Positions 1 through 8,689 of a stretch of 64,000 nucleotides of DNA are shown here, in pieces. The notes beneath the pieces are model-generated. The model ran no database searches. It saw only the letters and a program-made list of their open reading frames with translations, and had not been told where the DNA came from. The position numbers and the translations under genes were made by a program. How positions within the stretch are numbered: the stretch's first letter is position 1; each line of letters starts with the position of its first letter. Source of the stretch: Brevibacterium epidermidis NBRC 14811 (GTDB lineage: Bacteria > Actinomycetota > Actinomycetes > Actinomycetales > Brevibacteriaceae); assembly GCF_001570805.1 (NCBI RefSeq), contig NZ_BCSJ01000010.1:1-64000 (forward strand), in the 5' to 3' direction.

Positions 1-25
1 GGGGGGGGGGGGGGGGGGGGGGGGG
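1..25. other. Homopolymer G run at window edge
   Basis: The window opens with 25 consecutive G residues and then ordinary GC-rich sequence. Nothing else in the window has a comparable homopolymer. It is most simply a contig-end or read artefact (dark-cycle G calls) rather than biology. Confidence 0.75.
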
Positions 26-199
26 TGAAACGACCGTGAACCTGCCGAGTCGTACAGGGATGCCCTGAAATCGTCCATCACGGATAGTGCGGTTGGTCAC
101 AGAATCGTTAATGTGTCATTCAGCCCTGGTCGCTGACGATCATCGACACTGAACCTGCTGCCGCAGGGGGGGCACAAACGACACCCAGGAGGCCGCACT

Positions 200-1573
200 G
201 TGAACTGGTACCGCCGTCTTGAACAGCGATTGGAATCCGGGCACGATTCCGGAGTCATCCGCGGGACCCTGAGCGGGGGACGGATGTTCATGATCTGGCT
301 GGCCGCGAACCTCGTCGTCACGACCCTGCTGACCGGAACTCTGTTCGTTCCCGGCATCGACTTCACCACAGCGGTCATCGTCATCATCCTCGGGACGGTC
401 ATCGGCACCATCGTGCTCACGCTCATCGGCAACATCGGCACCCGTACGGGCTTGGCGACCATGGCCATCACCCGCGGTGCCTTCGGCGCCAAGGGCAGCT
501 TCCTGCCGGTCGCCGCCAATGTCATCATCCTCATGGGCTGGAGCTGGGTGCAGGCGATGTTGGCGGGAATCAGCGTCAACTATGTGGTCGCCCAGACGAC
601 GGGGTTCTCCAATCCGATCCTCTTCTCGGTGCTCTGCCAGGCGCTCGTTGTCGGGTTGGCGATTCTCGGCCATGAGGGCATCGAGAAAGCCGAACCGTGG
701 TTCGCTCTTCTCATCCTGCTGGTCATGGCCTATGTCTTCGTCATCGCCTTCACCGGACATGCACCGAGCGAGTACGCGGGAATCGAAAGCCTCCCGGCAC
801 TCGAGTTCACTCCGGTCCTCGCACTCGACATCGTCATCTCCACTGCCATCTCCTGGACCGTGCTCTCCGGTGACCTCAACCGTTTGGCCAGCACCCAGAA
901 AGCCGGAATCCTCGGGTCGGGGCTGGGCTACCTGACCTCAACCGTGCTGGCGATGCTGCTGGGCCTCACTGCCTTCAGCTTCATCCTGCTCGACGGGGGA
1001 GACCCGGCCGAATTCGATCCGACGGCGCTCGCCGCCGAGTTCGGGTGGGCACTGGCCATCGTCATCTTCCTGTCTGTCATGGCCACGAATACGATGGTCG
1101 TCTACGGAATGGTCAACTCCGTCGTCGGCGCACAGAGCCGAACGAAACTGAAGTTCCTGCCGACGGCGCTCATCCTCGGCGCGATCTCGATTATCGGATC
1201 GACGTGGCTGGCCCTGCTGGACCAGTACACCGACTTCCTGGTGATGATCGGAGCCTTCTTCGTCCCCGTCTTCGCCATCCTCATCGCCGATTACTACATC
1301 ATCAAACGCCGTGCCTACTCGCCCGACATCCTCAAGGACTCCGGCGGTGTCTACTCCTACACGCGAGGAATCAATTGGGTGGCCGTCGGCGTGTGGATCC
1401 TCGGGGCACTGGCTTCCTACGTGCTCACCTACGCCTATCCAAGCCCGATCGGGGCGACGATCCCGTCATTCGCCATCTCCTTCGTGCTATATCTCGCGCT
1501 GTCCTGGGGTAGCCGGGAGAAGTTTGCAGGAACAGACCACACGCACTTGGCAGAAAGGGTCCGCGGAAGCTGA
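200..1573 (+). CDS. NCS1 family purine/cytosine-type permease
   Basis: This is a 457-residue polytopic inner-membrane transporter with about 12 hydrophobic segments. It resembles the CodB/purine-cytosine permease branch of the nucleobase:cation symporter-1 family, which imports nucleobases or related compounds with a cation. An N-terminal segment before TM1 (residues 10-27, with a GTLSGGRM stretch), a WSWVQAMLAG segment near residue 115 and a C-terminal FLVMIGAFFVPVFAILIADY segment fit the family. The GTG start is supported by AGGAGG seven bases upstream. No catabolic gene is adjacent, so the substrate is not identifiable. The sequence differs clearly from the second NCS1 permease at 16166. 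Confidence 0.85.
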   Translation: MNWYRRLEQRLESGHDSGVIRGTLSGGRMFMIWLAANLVVTTLLTGTLFVPGIDFTTAVIVIILGTVIGTIVLTLIGNIGTRTGLATMAITRGAFGAKGSFLPVAANVIILMGWSWVQAMLAGISVNYVVAQTTGFSNPILFSVLCQALVVGLAILGHEGIEKAEPWFALLILLVMAYVFVIAFTGHAPSEYAGIESLPALEFTPVLALDIVISTAISWTVLSGDLNRLASTQKAGILGSGLGYLTSTVLAMLLGLTAFSFILLDGGDPAEFDPTALAAEFGWALAIVIFLSVMATNTMVVYGMVNSVVGAQSRTKLKFLPTALILGAISIIGSTWLALLDQYTDFLVMIGAFFVPVFAILIADYYIIKRRAYSPDILKDSGGVYSYTRGINWVAVGVWILGALASYVLTYAYPSPIGATIPSFAISFVLYLALSWGSREKFAGTDHTHLAERVRGS

Positions 1574-1684
1574 ACGGGCCCATTTCCCGGCACGAGGGCT
1601 GACCACCATCTGCCGTTCCCAGGTGATGAAGCGGTCTACGCGTTATGATCGCAAAGATCGGCCGGAATCACAGAAGGGAACCCG

Positions 1685-2986
1685 GTGTCTGTGATGGTCA
1701 CGAAAGTCTTCGACAGGTTCATGCCCCCGAACCGTCGACTCAACCCCGAGGCGCTGGCCTGGGTCGCGGTGATCGTTCTTGCCATAGGAATGCTCGCGGT
1801 GGAATCGTCGATCGCCGTCTCGGTCAATGAAGCGCCCGTCGCATTGGCCTTCGTCGTCACCATTGTCCACGTCGGGTCCATGCCGCTGTCCATGCTGCGC
1901 CCGCTCTTCGGCACGCTCATGTCGATCGCCGCCTGCACGGTGCTGCCGCTGTTGGGGCCGCTCGTGTCCGGAGTTCCGTGGCCGTGGATGGTTCCGATGA
2001 TCATCACACAGATCGTCATCATCCTCATCATCGGACTCCGCGCCCACTGGGGCGTGGCTCTGGCCGCACTGCTCGGCAGCATCGCAGGCTCAGCAGTCGC
2101 GGTGCTCATCACTCACTTTTTCATCGCGGACACCCGCACCGACGGTGCCATCGTCAACATCCTCGTGTACTCCTGCATCGCCGGCGGCGTCTACCTCGCC
2201 GCGGTCATCGTCCAGCAATGGCAGCTCATTCGTTCCCAATTGATTCAGGAGAAGGAGAACACCGCGGAGGAGCATTCCAAACGTGTGGCCATCGAGGAGA
2301 AGGCCCGTATCGCCCGGGAACTCCACGACATCGTCGCCCACAGCATGTCGATCATCAACATCCAGGCCTCCAGCGCACCGTTCCGCCACGCCGGAATCGA
2401 CTCGGAGGTGGCCAAGGAATTCGAAGACATCTCCGCCTCCGCCCGCACTGCGCTGACGGAGATGCGCGGACTTCTCAGCGTCCTGCGCAACGATGAAGGC
2501 GGAGGCGAACTGGCGCCGCAGCCGAAGTTCTCCGAGGTCGATGCCCTCATCGAGAAGGCCCGGCACGCAGGAGTGCAGGTCACCGTGGAACGCACCGGCG
2601 AACCGATCGACCACCTCATGCGCGACAGCACCGGGCTCGCCGGGTACCGCATCATCCAAGAAGCTCTGAGCAACGCGATCCGCCACGCCCGCAACTCCGC
2701 CATCGCCATCCGCATCCGCGGTGGCAGCTCAGCCGTGTGGATCAGCGTCACCAACGACCACGGGGACGGCCCCAGTGAAGCTGCAAAGCACGACAAGCAC
2801 GACCGGCAGGGACTGATCGGCATGCGTGAACGCGCAGCCTCCGCGGGTGGGGAGATTCGCAGCGGAGCGACTGCCGACGGAGGCTTCGAAGTTGAAGCAG
2901 TTCTGCCGCTCGCGCCCCGCGAACGCCCCACCGACGGCAGCGAGCCGACCACCGGCACACCGGTCACGGACAAGGAGACCCCATGA
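1685..2986 (+). CDS. NarL-type sensor histidine kinase, DesK-like
   Basis: This 433-residue membrane kinase has five or six hydrophobic segments in the first about 175 residues, then a linker helix, a HisKA_3 dimerisation box (RELHDIVAHS, phospho-acceptor His214) and a HATPase domain with an N-box (QEALSNAIRHA) and a glycine motif (GLIGMRERAASAGG). It has no large periplasmic loop, which favours sensing in or at the membrane, as in Bacillus DesK. The GTG start at 1685 follows an AGAAGGGA stretch; GTG 1691 and ATG 1694 are possible alternatives. The stop overlaps the response regulator start (ATGA), so the two are translationally coupled. The fatty acid desaturase follows directly. A role in membrane-fluidity control is inferred from this layout. 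Confidence 0.88.
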   Translation: MSVMVTKVFDRFMPPNRRLNPEALAWVAVIVLAIGMLAVESSIAVSVNEAPVALAFVVTIVHVGSMPLSMLRPLFGTLMSIAACTVLPLLGPLVSGVPWPWMVPMIITQIVIILIIGLRAHWGVALAALLGSIAGSAVAVLITHFFIADTRTDGAIVNILVYSCIAGGVYLAAVIVQQWQLIRSQLIQEKENTAEEHSKRVAIEEKARIARELHDIVAHSMSIINIQASSAPFRHAGIDSEVAKEFEDISASARTALTEMRGLLSVLRNDEGGGELAPQPKFSEVDALIEKARHAGVQVTVERTGEPIDHLMRDSTGLAGYRIIQEALSNAIRHARNSAIAIRIRGGSSAVWISVTNDHGDGPSEAAKHDKHDRQGLIGMRERAASAGGEIRSGATADGGFEVEAVLPLAPRERPTDGSEPTTGTPVTDKETP

Positions 2987-3633
2987 TCAGGATCGTCATC
3001 GCCGATGACCAGGGGATGGTGCGCGCCGGCTTCGCCGCACTGTTGAGCGCCCATGCTGACATCGAGGTTATCGGTCAGGCCGAAGACGGGGCACAATGTG
3101 TCGAACTCGTCGCCGACCTTGCCCCCGACATCGTCCTCATGGACGTCCGGATGCCGCTGATGGACGGAATCGAAGCGACCCGCACGATCGTCGCTGCGAA
3201 TGTCGAGACTCGGATCATCATGCTCACCACCTTCGATATCGACGACTACGTCTTCGACGCCATCCGTGCCGGGGCCAGCGGATTCCTCCTCAAGGACGCT
3301 CCACCCAGTGAACTCGCCGAGGCGGTCCGCATCGTCGCCGGAGGCGAGGCGCTTCTGGCTCCGAGCGTGACCAAACGGGTCATCGAACACTTCGCCACCG
3401 GCGGGCAGAAGCCCAATCGCACAGCCCTGCCCGAACTCACGGACCGGGAACGCGAGATCCTCATCCAAGTCGCACGCGGAGCTTCGAACACAGAGATCGC
3501 GTCGAGCCTGCACATCGCGGTGCAGACCGTGAAGACCCACGTCTCCCGGATCCTGTACAAACTCGATGCCCGCGACCGCGCCCAAGCAGTCATCGCCGCC
3601 TACGAATCCGGTCTCGTCATTCCCAACAGCTGA
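2983..3633 (+). CDS. NarL/LuxR-family response regulator, DesR-like
   Basis: This 216-residue regulator has a receiver domain (acidic pocket near D8/D9, phospho-acceptor D54 in VLMDVRMP, then TTFD and LLKDAPP) and a C-terminal LuxR helix-turn-helix (LTDREREIL ... TVKTHVSRIL). It is the cognate partner of the kinase it overlaps by four bases. The next gene encodes a desaturase, and a 24-base perfect palindrome lies 24 bases after this stop. By analogy with Bacillus DesKR the regulator may bind that palindrome, but autoregulation or an unrelated regulon is also possible. Confidence 0.9.
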   Translation: MIRIVIADDQGMVRAGFAALLSAHADIEVIGQAEDGAQCVELVADLAPDIVLMDVRMPLMDGIEATRTIVAANVETRIIMLTTFDIDDYVFDAIRAGASGFLLKDAPPSELAEAVRIVAGGEALLAPSVTKRVIEHFATGGQKPNRTALPELTDREREILIQVARGASNTEIASSLHIAVQTVKTHVSRILYKLDARDRAQAVIAAYESGLVIPNS

Positions 3634-3657
3634 GTCCGAGCGCTCGTCTTCGTCTCG

Positions 3658-3681
3658 CACCCCCTACCCGAGTAGGGGGTG
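3658..3681. promoter_or_regulatory. Perfect palindrome upstream of desaturase, candidate regulator operator
   Basis: The arms CACCCCCTAC and GTAGGGGGTG are exactly complementary around a CCGA spacer. The element lies between the response regulator stop and the desaturase start. No T run follows, which argues against a simple terminator, although a hairpin could still form. The position is right for a DesR-like dimer site in the desaturase promoter. Confidence 0.55.
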
Positions 3682-3737
3682 AAGAACGGCTCCCTGGGGT
3701 GACGAAAAACCGGGCGGATCTCCATACGGTGGGAACC

Positions 3738-4913
3738 ATGAACCCATCTGACCTCATGACATCTGAACCGACTTCCCCAGCTGCGACGCCGTTGTCGACT
3801 CCGGCACCGGATCGCGCGTCCCGGGCCGAGGTGCTCGAACGCAGGCGAGCGAAGAGGGGAACCGCCGAACAGGAATTCACCAGCGACTTCAGCGCGCTGA
3901 TGGCTCAGGTCAAGGAAGCGGGACTGCTGGCCAGGCGGCCGGGTTGGAACACGCTGCGCTTCGTCCTCCTCGGGCTCGGTTACGTTGTGGCTTTCGGAAT
4001 GCTCTTCCTCATCGGTGAGAGTTGGTGGCAGATGGCGACTGCGGTCGTCTTCGGTGCACTGTTCACTCAGACCGCCTATGTCGCCCATGACGCGGCGCAC
4101 CGCCAGATCTTCACCAATGGAAAGACAGGGGAGTGGGTGTCGACGATCATCGGCAACCTCTTCATCGGTCTGAGCTACGGATGGTGGCTGAAGAAGCACA
4201 ATGCGCTTCACCATGCCAATCCGAACAAGGCCGGAGTCGACGGGGACATCGCTCCCGGTGCGCTCGTCTTCACCCCTGAAGACGCGAGGGAACGCACCGG
4301 CATCGCCAAATGGTTCGCCGCCCGCCAGGGCTGGTTCTTCCTGCCTCTGCTCACGCTGGCGGGCCTGCAGCTGCACGTCGAATCCGTCAAAGCCATCGTC
4401 CGGGGACAGTCGTCGATCAAACGCCGTTGGATCGAAGGCGTCTTCATCGGAATCCGCCTCATCGGGTTCCCCGCGCTCGCCATCTGGGCGGCAGGTCCTC
4501 TCATCGGCAGCGTCTTCTTCCTCGTCCAGCTCGCCGTCTTCGGCGTGCATATGGGCGGATCTTTTGCCCCCAACCACAAAGGCCAGCCGATCGTACCCAA
4601 AGATGTGAAGATCGACTTCCTGCGCCGTCAGACGCTGATGTCACGCAATATCTCCGGCGGTCGCTTCATGGGATTCCTCATGGGCGGTCTGAACTATCAG
4701 ATCGAACACCACCTGTTCCCCAGCATGCCGAGCGTCAACCTGCACCGGGTGCAGCCGATGGTCCGCGAATACTGCCGCCAGAAGGACATCACCTACACGG
4801 AGACGACTCTGCTCGAGTCCTACAAGATCATCATCGCCTACCTCAACCGAGTGGGCCTCGGGGAAGCCGATCCCTTCGACTGCCCCGTCACCGCGCAGTT
4901 CCGGTCTCGCTGA
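3738..4913 (+). CDS. Membrane fatty acid desaturase (acyl-CoA/acyl-lipid)
   Basis: This 391-residue di-iron membrane desaturase would introduce a cis double bond into membrane acyl chains. It has the three histidine clusters of the family: HDAAH from residue 117, HNALHH from 154 and QIEHH from 321. The Gln in the third box is typical of the delta-5/delta-6-like branch and is also found in actinobacterial acyl desaturases. Paired hydrophobic segments lie at about 75-115 and 230-290. ATG 3738 is chosen over GTG 3699 because it has a GGTGGGA stretch just upstream and the conserved part begins well inside. No ferredoxin reductase partner is adjacent. The two-component system upstream is the likely regulator. 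It is convergent with the next gene. Confidence 0.88.
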   Translation: MNPSDLMTSEPTSPAATPLSTPAPDRASRAEVLERRRAKRGTAEQEFTSDFSALMAQVKEAGLLARRPGWNTLRFVLLGLGYVVAFGMLFLIGESWWQMATAVVFGALFTQTAYVAHDAAHRQIFTNGKTGEWVSTIIGNLFIGLSYGWWLKKHNALHHANPNKAGVDGDIAPGALVFTPEDARERTGIAKWFAARQGWFFLPLLTLAGLQLHVESVKAIVRGQSSIKRRWIEGVFIGIRLIGFPALAIWAAGPLIGSVFFLVQLAVFGVHMGGSFAPNHKGQPIVPKDVKIDFLRRQTLMSRNISGGRFMGFLMGGLNYQIEHHLFPSMPSVNLHRVQPMVREYCRQKDITYTETTLLESYKIIIAYLNRVGLGEADPFDCPVTAQFRSR

Positions 4914-4997
4914 CTGGCGGGGCACATTCAGTTGCGGTCCCGCAGGCTGAAGGCCTCACAGTCACCTCCAGCGCTGCGGGCCGGACGAGAAAGAAGC

Positions 4998-5825
4998 TCA
5001 GGTGAGCCGATCGTGTTCACCGGAGACCCATTCGGCATAGCGCTTGGCCGACGTCTGCACCGCTGAGTGAGCTTCGGAGGCGATCGACTGGCCGAAGTTG
5101 CCGTACATGCGGTCGAAGTCGAGATCGTTCACCGAGGCTGCGATGCGCCGAACGACTGCCGCCGACAGCGGCAGGTAGTTCGGGAAGCTGCGCATGAATG
5201 TCACCCATCCCGACCGCGCCACCGGACCGATTGAATCTCCGCTGAGCATGACCCCGGTGCCGTCGGCGCCCGTCCATACCGCTACAGCGCTGCCCGGGAA
5301 ATGACCGCCGGTGCGTCGGAGCCTCACTCCGGGGACCGGTTCCGCCTCGTGGAAATAGGGGCAGATGGCCCGCCCGGTCCGCTGCACCCATTCGAGATCG
5401 GCTCGGCACACGAAGACGGGGGCATCGTCGAAAGCGGCACTCCACTCCAACTGGGTGCCGAACATATGCGGGTGGCTGGCGGCGATGCCGGCGACTCCGC
5501 CGAGGTCACGGACCGCTGTAACCGCCTCGGCGTCGATATAGGCGGGCACGTCGAAGAGCATATTGCCGGCATCGGTGCAGGCGAGATAACAGGTCTGGCC
5601 GATTCCGAGCTTCGGTTCGACGCGGATGGCGAAGAGGCCGGGTTCGCGTTCGGAAATGGTGAGGCGGTGGCCCTCGGACTCGAGTTCCGTCCGCGTCGTC
5701 CACTGCTGGCCGGAGGCAGGGACCCACTGCCGGTCATCCTCGCAGATCGGGCACAAGTCGGGCAGAGGGGTCGTCGTCTCCACCCCGCAGGTGCGGCAGA
5801 TCGTCACATCGGATAGTGCCACCAT
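4998..5825 (-). CDS. MBL-fold metallohydrolase with N-terminal zinc ribbon
   Basis: This 275-residue protein begins with a rubredoxin-like zinc ribbon (CRTC at residues 10-13, CPIC at 25-28), followed by a metallo-beta-lactamase-like domain with a SHPHMFG motif, a TGGHFPGSAV segment and LSGDSI near the expected metal ligands. The canonical HxHxDH is reduced to HPH, so metal loading and activity are uncertain. The start at 5825 has GAGAGG five bases upstream, and extension further upstream gives no recognisable sequence. The substrate is unknown. Related proteins in actinobacteria are annotated as hydrolase or hydroxyacylglutathione-hydrolase-like. Confidence 0.75.
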   Translation of the reverse strand: MVALSDVTICRTCGVETTTPLPDLCPICEDDRQWVPASGQQWTTRTELESEGHRLTISEREPGLFAIRVEPKLGIGQTCYLACTDAGNMLFDVPAYIDAEAVTAVRDLGGVAGIAASHPHMFGTQLEWSAAFDDAPVFVCRADLEWVQRTGRAICPYFHEAEPVPGVRLRRTGGHFPGSAVAVWTGADGTGVMLSGDSIGPVARSGWVTFMRSFPNYLPLSAAVVRRIAASVNDLDFDRMYGNFGQSIASEAHSAVQTSAKRYAEWVSGEHDRLT

Positions 5826-5930
5826 GTCATCCTCTCGGTCCCACACGTGAAACCACAGACTCCCACCGAGCCTAGTCCTCACATGAAGTGAAGACCAGGA
5901 TCGGTGGGAGTCCCACCGCCGCGCGGCCCG

Positions 5931-7115
5931 TCAGTGTGCGGCGGCGTGCGCCTTCCTGTGGGCGATGACATGGCCGACGAGGATGAGCGCGATGCCGCCG
6001 GCGAGCCAGGCGCTGAGCACCCACCACTGGAGCGACATGGACGCGTCCGGGAAGTACGAGAGATTGCGCAGGAGCGTGCCGGCCGCGCCCGGGACGAAGA
6101 ACTGGCCGATGTCACCCCATGAACCGGCGAGGAACTCCTTCGGCTGGTTGAGCGAGGCGATCGGGTTGCCGATCAGCATCGTCAGCACCGCACCGATGGC
6201 GATGCCGGCAGGACCGATGAGCGAAACGAAGCCGTTGATCAGCCCGACCGTCGCCGCGATCGAGAGCCCGATCGCCAGTGCGTTGAGGCCGAAATTCCCC
6301 TGCAGGATCCCGAACCAGGTCTGCATGATCAGCGCCAGGGCCAGTCCGCCGACGATTCCGTAGACGACGGTGCCGACCAGGCGCATCCGCCGCGAGCGGA
6401 TGCCCATGCTGGTGAGCACACCTCCGACGATTCCGCCGAGGGTCAGGGGCAGTCCCGCGATGGCCAGTCCCGCGCCGGAGGGATCGTCATCGGAGAGCGG
6501 AACGACGTCGGTGATCTTCACCTGCGGAACCTCCATCGCCGAGGCGGTCGGATCGGCGCCTTCTCCCGCCGGGTTGCCCTGGGGTGGGGCCTGGCCGGCG
6601 GCCGCGGCTTCGAGGGTCTTCTGCATCTGCTCCTGCATCTTCTTCGTGCCTTCCTGAAGGCCCGAGATCGCCTGCTGGTCGATGTTGTGCTGCATCTGGG
6701 TGCCGATTCCGCTGAGCTGCTGCGCGACTGCTGGGGAGGCGGCCTTGGCGATGAGGATCTCCGGTTCGTCCTCGAGGACGAAGGCTCCGTAGACCTCACG
6801 CTCCTTGATGAGCTGCACCGCCTCGGCGCGGGAATCGACGCGCTTGAGATCGAGCATGCCGTCGGGGGCGTTGCCGGAGATCCGGTCGATCTGCTCTTCA
6901 TCACCGACGGCGGCGATCGGCAGATCCTTGGGATCCGAGGTCACGGTCGGCCAGCTGAAGGCGAGCAGTACGAAGCTGACGACGGCTGCGGCAAGGACGG
7001 CGACGAGGACGGCCCGTCCGAACTGCGGGGGAGCATCCTGGGCTGTCGTCGCCGGTGTCGTGCGCGCGGCCGAACGGTCGACCGCGTCTTCTCGGCTGAG
7101 TATCTGGGTCGGCAT
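5931..7115 (-). CDS. YhgE/Pip-like multi-pass membrane protein (ABC-2 permease-like)
   Basis: This protein of about 394 residues has one N-terminal membrane helix (about 35-55), a long external segment with an amphipathic stretch (GTKKMQEQMQKTLEAAAAG) and about six C-terminal membrane helices. That is the architecture of YhgE/Pip and related ABC-2-type exporters. No ATPase is adjacent. The start used is the ATG at 7115; an in-frame upstream ATG at 7178 would put the first 21 codons inside the operator region. The gene is divergent from a TetR repressor, with two matching operator-like sites between them, so it is probably the repressor's target. Export of a toxic or lipophilic compound is inferred. 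Confidence 0.72.
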   Translation of the reverse strand: MPTQILSREDAVDRSAARTTPATTAQDAPPQFGRAVLVAVLAAAVVSFVLLAFSWPTVTSDPKDLPIAAVGDEEQIDRISGNAPDGMLDLKRVDSRAEAVQLIKEREVYGAFVLEDEPEILIAKAASPAVAQQLSGIGTQMQHNIDQQAISGLQEGTKKMQEQMQKTLEAAAAGQAPPQGNPAGEGADPTASAMEVPQVKITDVVPLSDDDPSGAGLAIAGLPLTLGGIVGGVLTSMGIRSRRMRLVGTVVYGIVGGLALALIMQTWFGILQGNFGLNALAIGLSIAATVGLINGFVSLIGPAGIAIGAVLTMLIGNPIASLNQPKEFLAGSWGDIGQFFVPGAAGTLLRNLSYFPDASMSLQWWVLSAWLAGGIALILVGHVIAHRKAHAAAH

Positions 7116-7131
7116 GTCTGTCCAATCATCG

Positions 7132-7148
7132 AAAACGAATACTCGTTC
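7132..7148. promoter_or_regulatory. Candidate TetR operator, copy 1
   Basis: AAAACGAATACTCGTTC contains the inverted arms AACGA/TCGTT. It lies just upstream of the YhgE-like gene. Fourteen of 17 positions match a second copy in opposite orientation at 7179-7195. Confidence 0.65.
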
Positions 7149-7178
7149 ATTATGAAACCATCGGCTAGGATATATCAA

Positions 7179-7195
7179 GAATGGTTATTCGTTTT
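7179..7195. promoter_or_regulatory. Candidate TetR operator, copy 2
   Basis: Read on the minus strand this is AAAACGAATAACCATTC, matching copy 1 at 14 of 17 positions. It ends 11 bases before the TetR start, so binding would block the repressor's own promoter as well. Confidence 0.6.
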
Positions 7196-7206
7196 TAGGG
7201 GGAGAA

Positions 7207-7809
7207 GTGCCGAAGGTCACCGAGGAGCACAAGGCCGCGATGCGTACCAGGATCCAGGATGCGGCTCTGACATGCTTTGCCCGCAAAGGATTCGCCGGTG
7301 CGTCGATGGCCGATATCGTCAAGGAGGCGGGGCTGTCGGCCGGAGCCGTCTATGTCTACTATGCGTCGAAGGCCGACCTGATGATCGACGTCGCCCGCCG
7401 GGTGATGGGGCCGCGCATGGCGGTGCTCGATGCAGCCACATCCGGTGGTGAGGTGACGGCTCCTGCGGAGGTCTTCGTCGAGATCATCGATTCACTGCTC
7501 ATTGACAACCCGTTCTCACCGGTGATGGTTCAGGTGTGGGGTGAGTCCTCCTACGACATGGAGTTCGCGAATTTCGCCAGGGGTACCTTCGAAACGCTCA
7601 TCGCAGAGTTCACCGACTACCTCGCTCTCTACCTGCAGGACCAACGGGGAGTGGATGCAGAGACCGCGCGGGCTCGGGCCGCGGTTCTGGTGCCCGGCCT
7701 GCTGGCCATGATCCAGGGCGCAGTCGTCCAGTCGACCGTCTTCGGCGAACCCTCCAGAGTGCGAGTCCGTGCCGGAATCGAAGCCGTGCTCTCCAGCATC
7801 GAGTTCTGA
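7207..7809 (+). CDS. TetR family transcriptional regulator
   Basis: This 200-residue repressor has an N-terminal TetR helix-turn-helix (ARKGFAGASMADIVKEAG then AGAVYVYYASKADL, about residues 18-55) and a variable ligand-binding C-terminal domain. The GTG start has AGGGGGAG directly upstream. It is divergent from the YhgE-like membrane gene, with two related palindromic sites in the 91-base gap, so it is likely a local regulator responding to a compound exported by that protein. The ligand is unknown. Confidence 0.9.
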   Translation: MPKVTEEHKAAMRTRIQDAALTCFARKGFAGASMADIVKEAGLSAGAVYVYYASKADLMIDVARRVMGPRMAVLDAATSGGEVTAPAEVFVEIIDSLLIDNPFSPVMVQVWGESSYDMEFANFARGTFETLIAEFTDYLALYLQDQRGVDAETARARAAVLVPGLLAMIQGAVVQSTVFGEPSRVRVRAGIEAVLSSIEF

Positions 7810-7840
7810 GTCAGCGTCGACTTCTTCGTTCCTCCGCTGC

Positions 7841-8587
7841 TCAGACGGAGTCGCCGTCGTCATCGACCGAATGGACGCGGTCTTCGCGCATGCTCACCGT
7901 TTCGACTCCGTTCAGCTCCATGAGCGGGGCCACAAGCAGGTGCAGGGGTCGCTTTCCGTCGAATCTCACGTCGACCTGGACCATCCGCGTCCCGTCGGCG
8001 GACTCGAACCGCCGCGAATCGACGATGGTGTTCTGGAATCCCATTTGGCCGGCGAGGGCGAGGATCTCGCGGAGGACTCCCGCTCCGTCGCGGTAGGACA
8101 CCCGCAGCAGTTTGCGGTGGTCGCTGTTGGGGATCTTGCGGATCAGGGGAGCGATGACGAAGAGCGTGAACAGGTGGAGGGCAGTGAGCATCGTCGCCAA
8201 GAGCAGCATCCCGGCGCCGCAGGCCATACCGACGGCGGCCGTGACCCAGATCGTCGCGGCAGTGGTGAGCCCGCGGACCATGTTGCGTCCCTTGAAGATC
8301 ACTCCGGCGCCGAGGAAGCCGATGCCGGAGACGATCTGCGCGGAGATCCGTGAAGGATCGAGGCGGACGTCGTTGTCGAGCACGCCTTCGAACCCATAGG
8401 CGGAGATCAGCGTGAAGGCGCAGGTGCCGATGCCGACGAGCACGTGGGTGCGGTAGCCGGCAGCCTTCTGCCTGAACTGTCGTTCGAAGCCGATGAATGA
8501 GCACAGGACGAAGCTGGCCAGCAGCAGACCGGCCTGGAGCAGTCCTGCGCTGCCCAGGATGTTCTCAAACGACGAGGAGTTGACCAT
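7841..8587 (-). CDS. MgtC/SapB family membrane protein
   Basis: This 248-residue protein has an N-terminal MgtC domain of four or five membrane helices with the family motifs SFIGFERQ, RTHVLVGIGTCAF, RISAQIVSGIGFLGAGVIF and LTTAATIWVTAA, and a soluble ACT-like C-terminal domain (about 160-240). MgtC proteins act in magnesium-limited growth and modulation of F1Fo-ATPase in pathogens; the role here is unknown. ATG 8587 is preferred because GGTGAAG lies just upstream; GTG 8593 is also in frame. The gene lies downstream of frnE on the same strand but is separated from it by a long palindromic repeat. Confidence 0.88.
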   Translation of the reverse strand: MVNSSSFENILGSAGLLQAGLLLASFVLCSFIGFERQFRQKAAGYRTHVLVGIGTCAFTLISAYGFEGVLDNDVRLDPSRISAQIVSGIGFLGAGVIFKGRNMVRGLTTAATIWVTAAVGMACGAGMLLLATMLTALHLFTLFVIAPLIRKIPNSDHRKLLRVSYRDGAGVLREILALAGQMGFQNTIVDSRRFESADGTRMVQVDVRFDGKRPLHLLVAPLMELNGVETVSMREDRVHSVDDDGDSV

Positions 8588-8623
8588 AGTCACTTCACCA
8601 TAGCCCCACCCAACCCCCTAGTT

Positions 8624-8681
8624 GCTACCTGACGGCGGCCCAGCAACCTCGCGCGAGGTTGCTGAGCCGCCGTCAGGTAGC
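8624..8681. repeat. 58-base palindromic intergenic repeat, copy 1
   Basis: The arms begin GCTACCTGACGGCGGC and meet at CCTCGCGCGAGG. The two 29-base arms are complementary with one mismatch. A near-identical element lies at 22198-22253. It could act as a bidirectional transcription terminator, but no U run follows in the direction of the flanking genes. Confidence 0.85.
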
Positions 8682-8689
8682 GGGGGCTT

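Noticed and set aside
1-25. G-quadruplex at the window start
   Set aside because: A single unbroken G25 run at the exact edge is better explained as a sequencing or assembly artefact.
3658-3681. The palindrome as a plain terminator of the two-component genes
   Set aside because: There is no T run after the stem and the position is right before the desaturase, so an operator is preferred, although a terminator function is not excluded.
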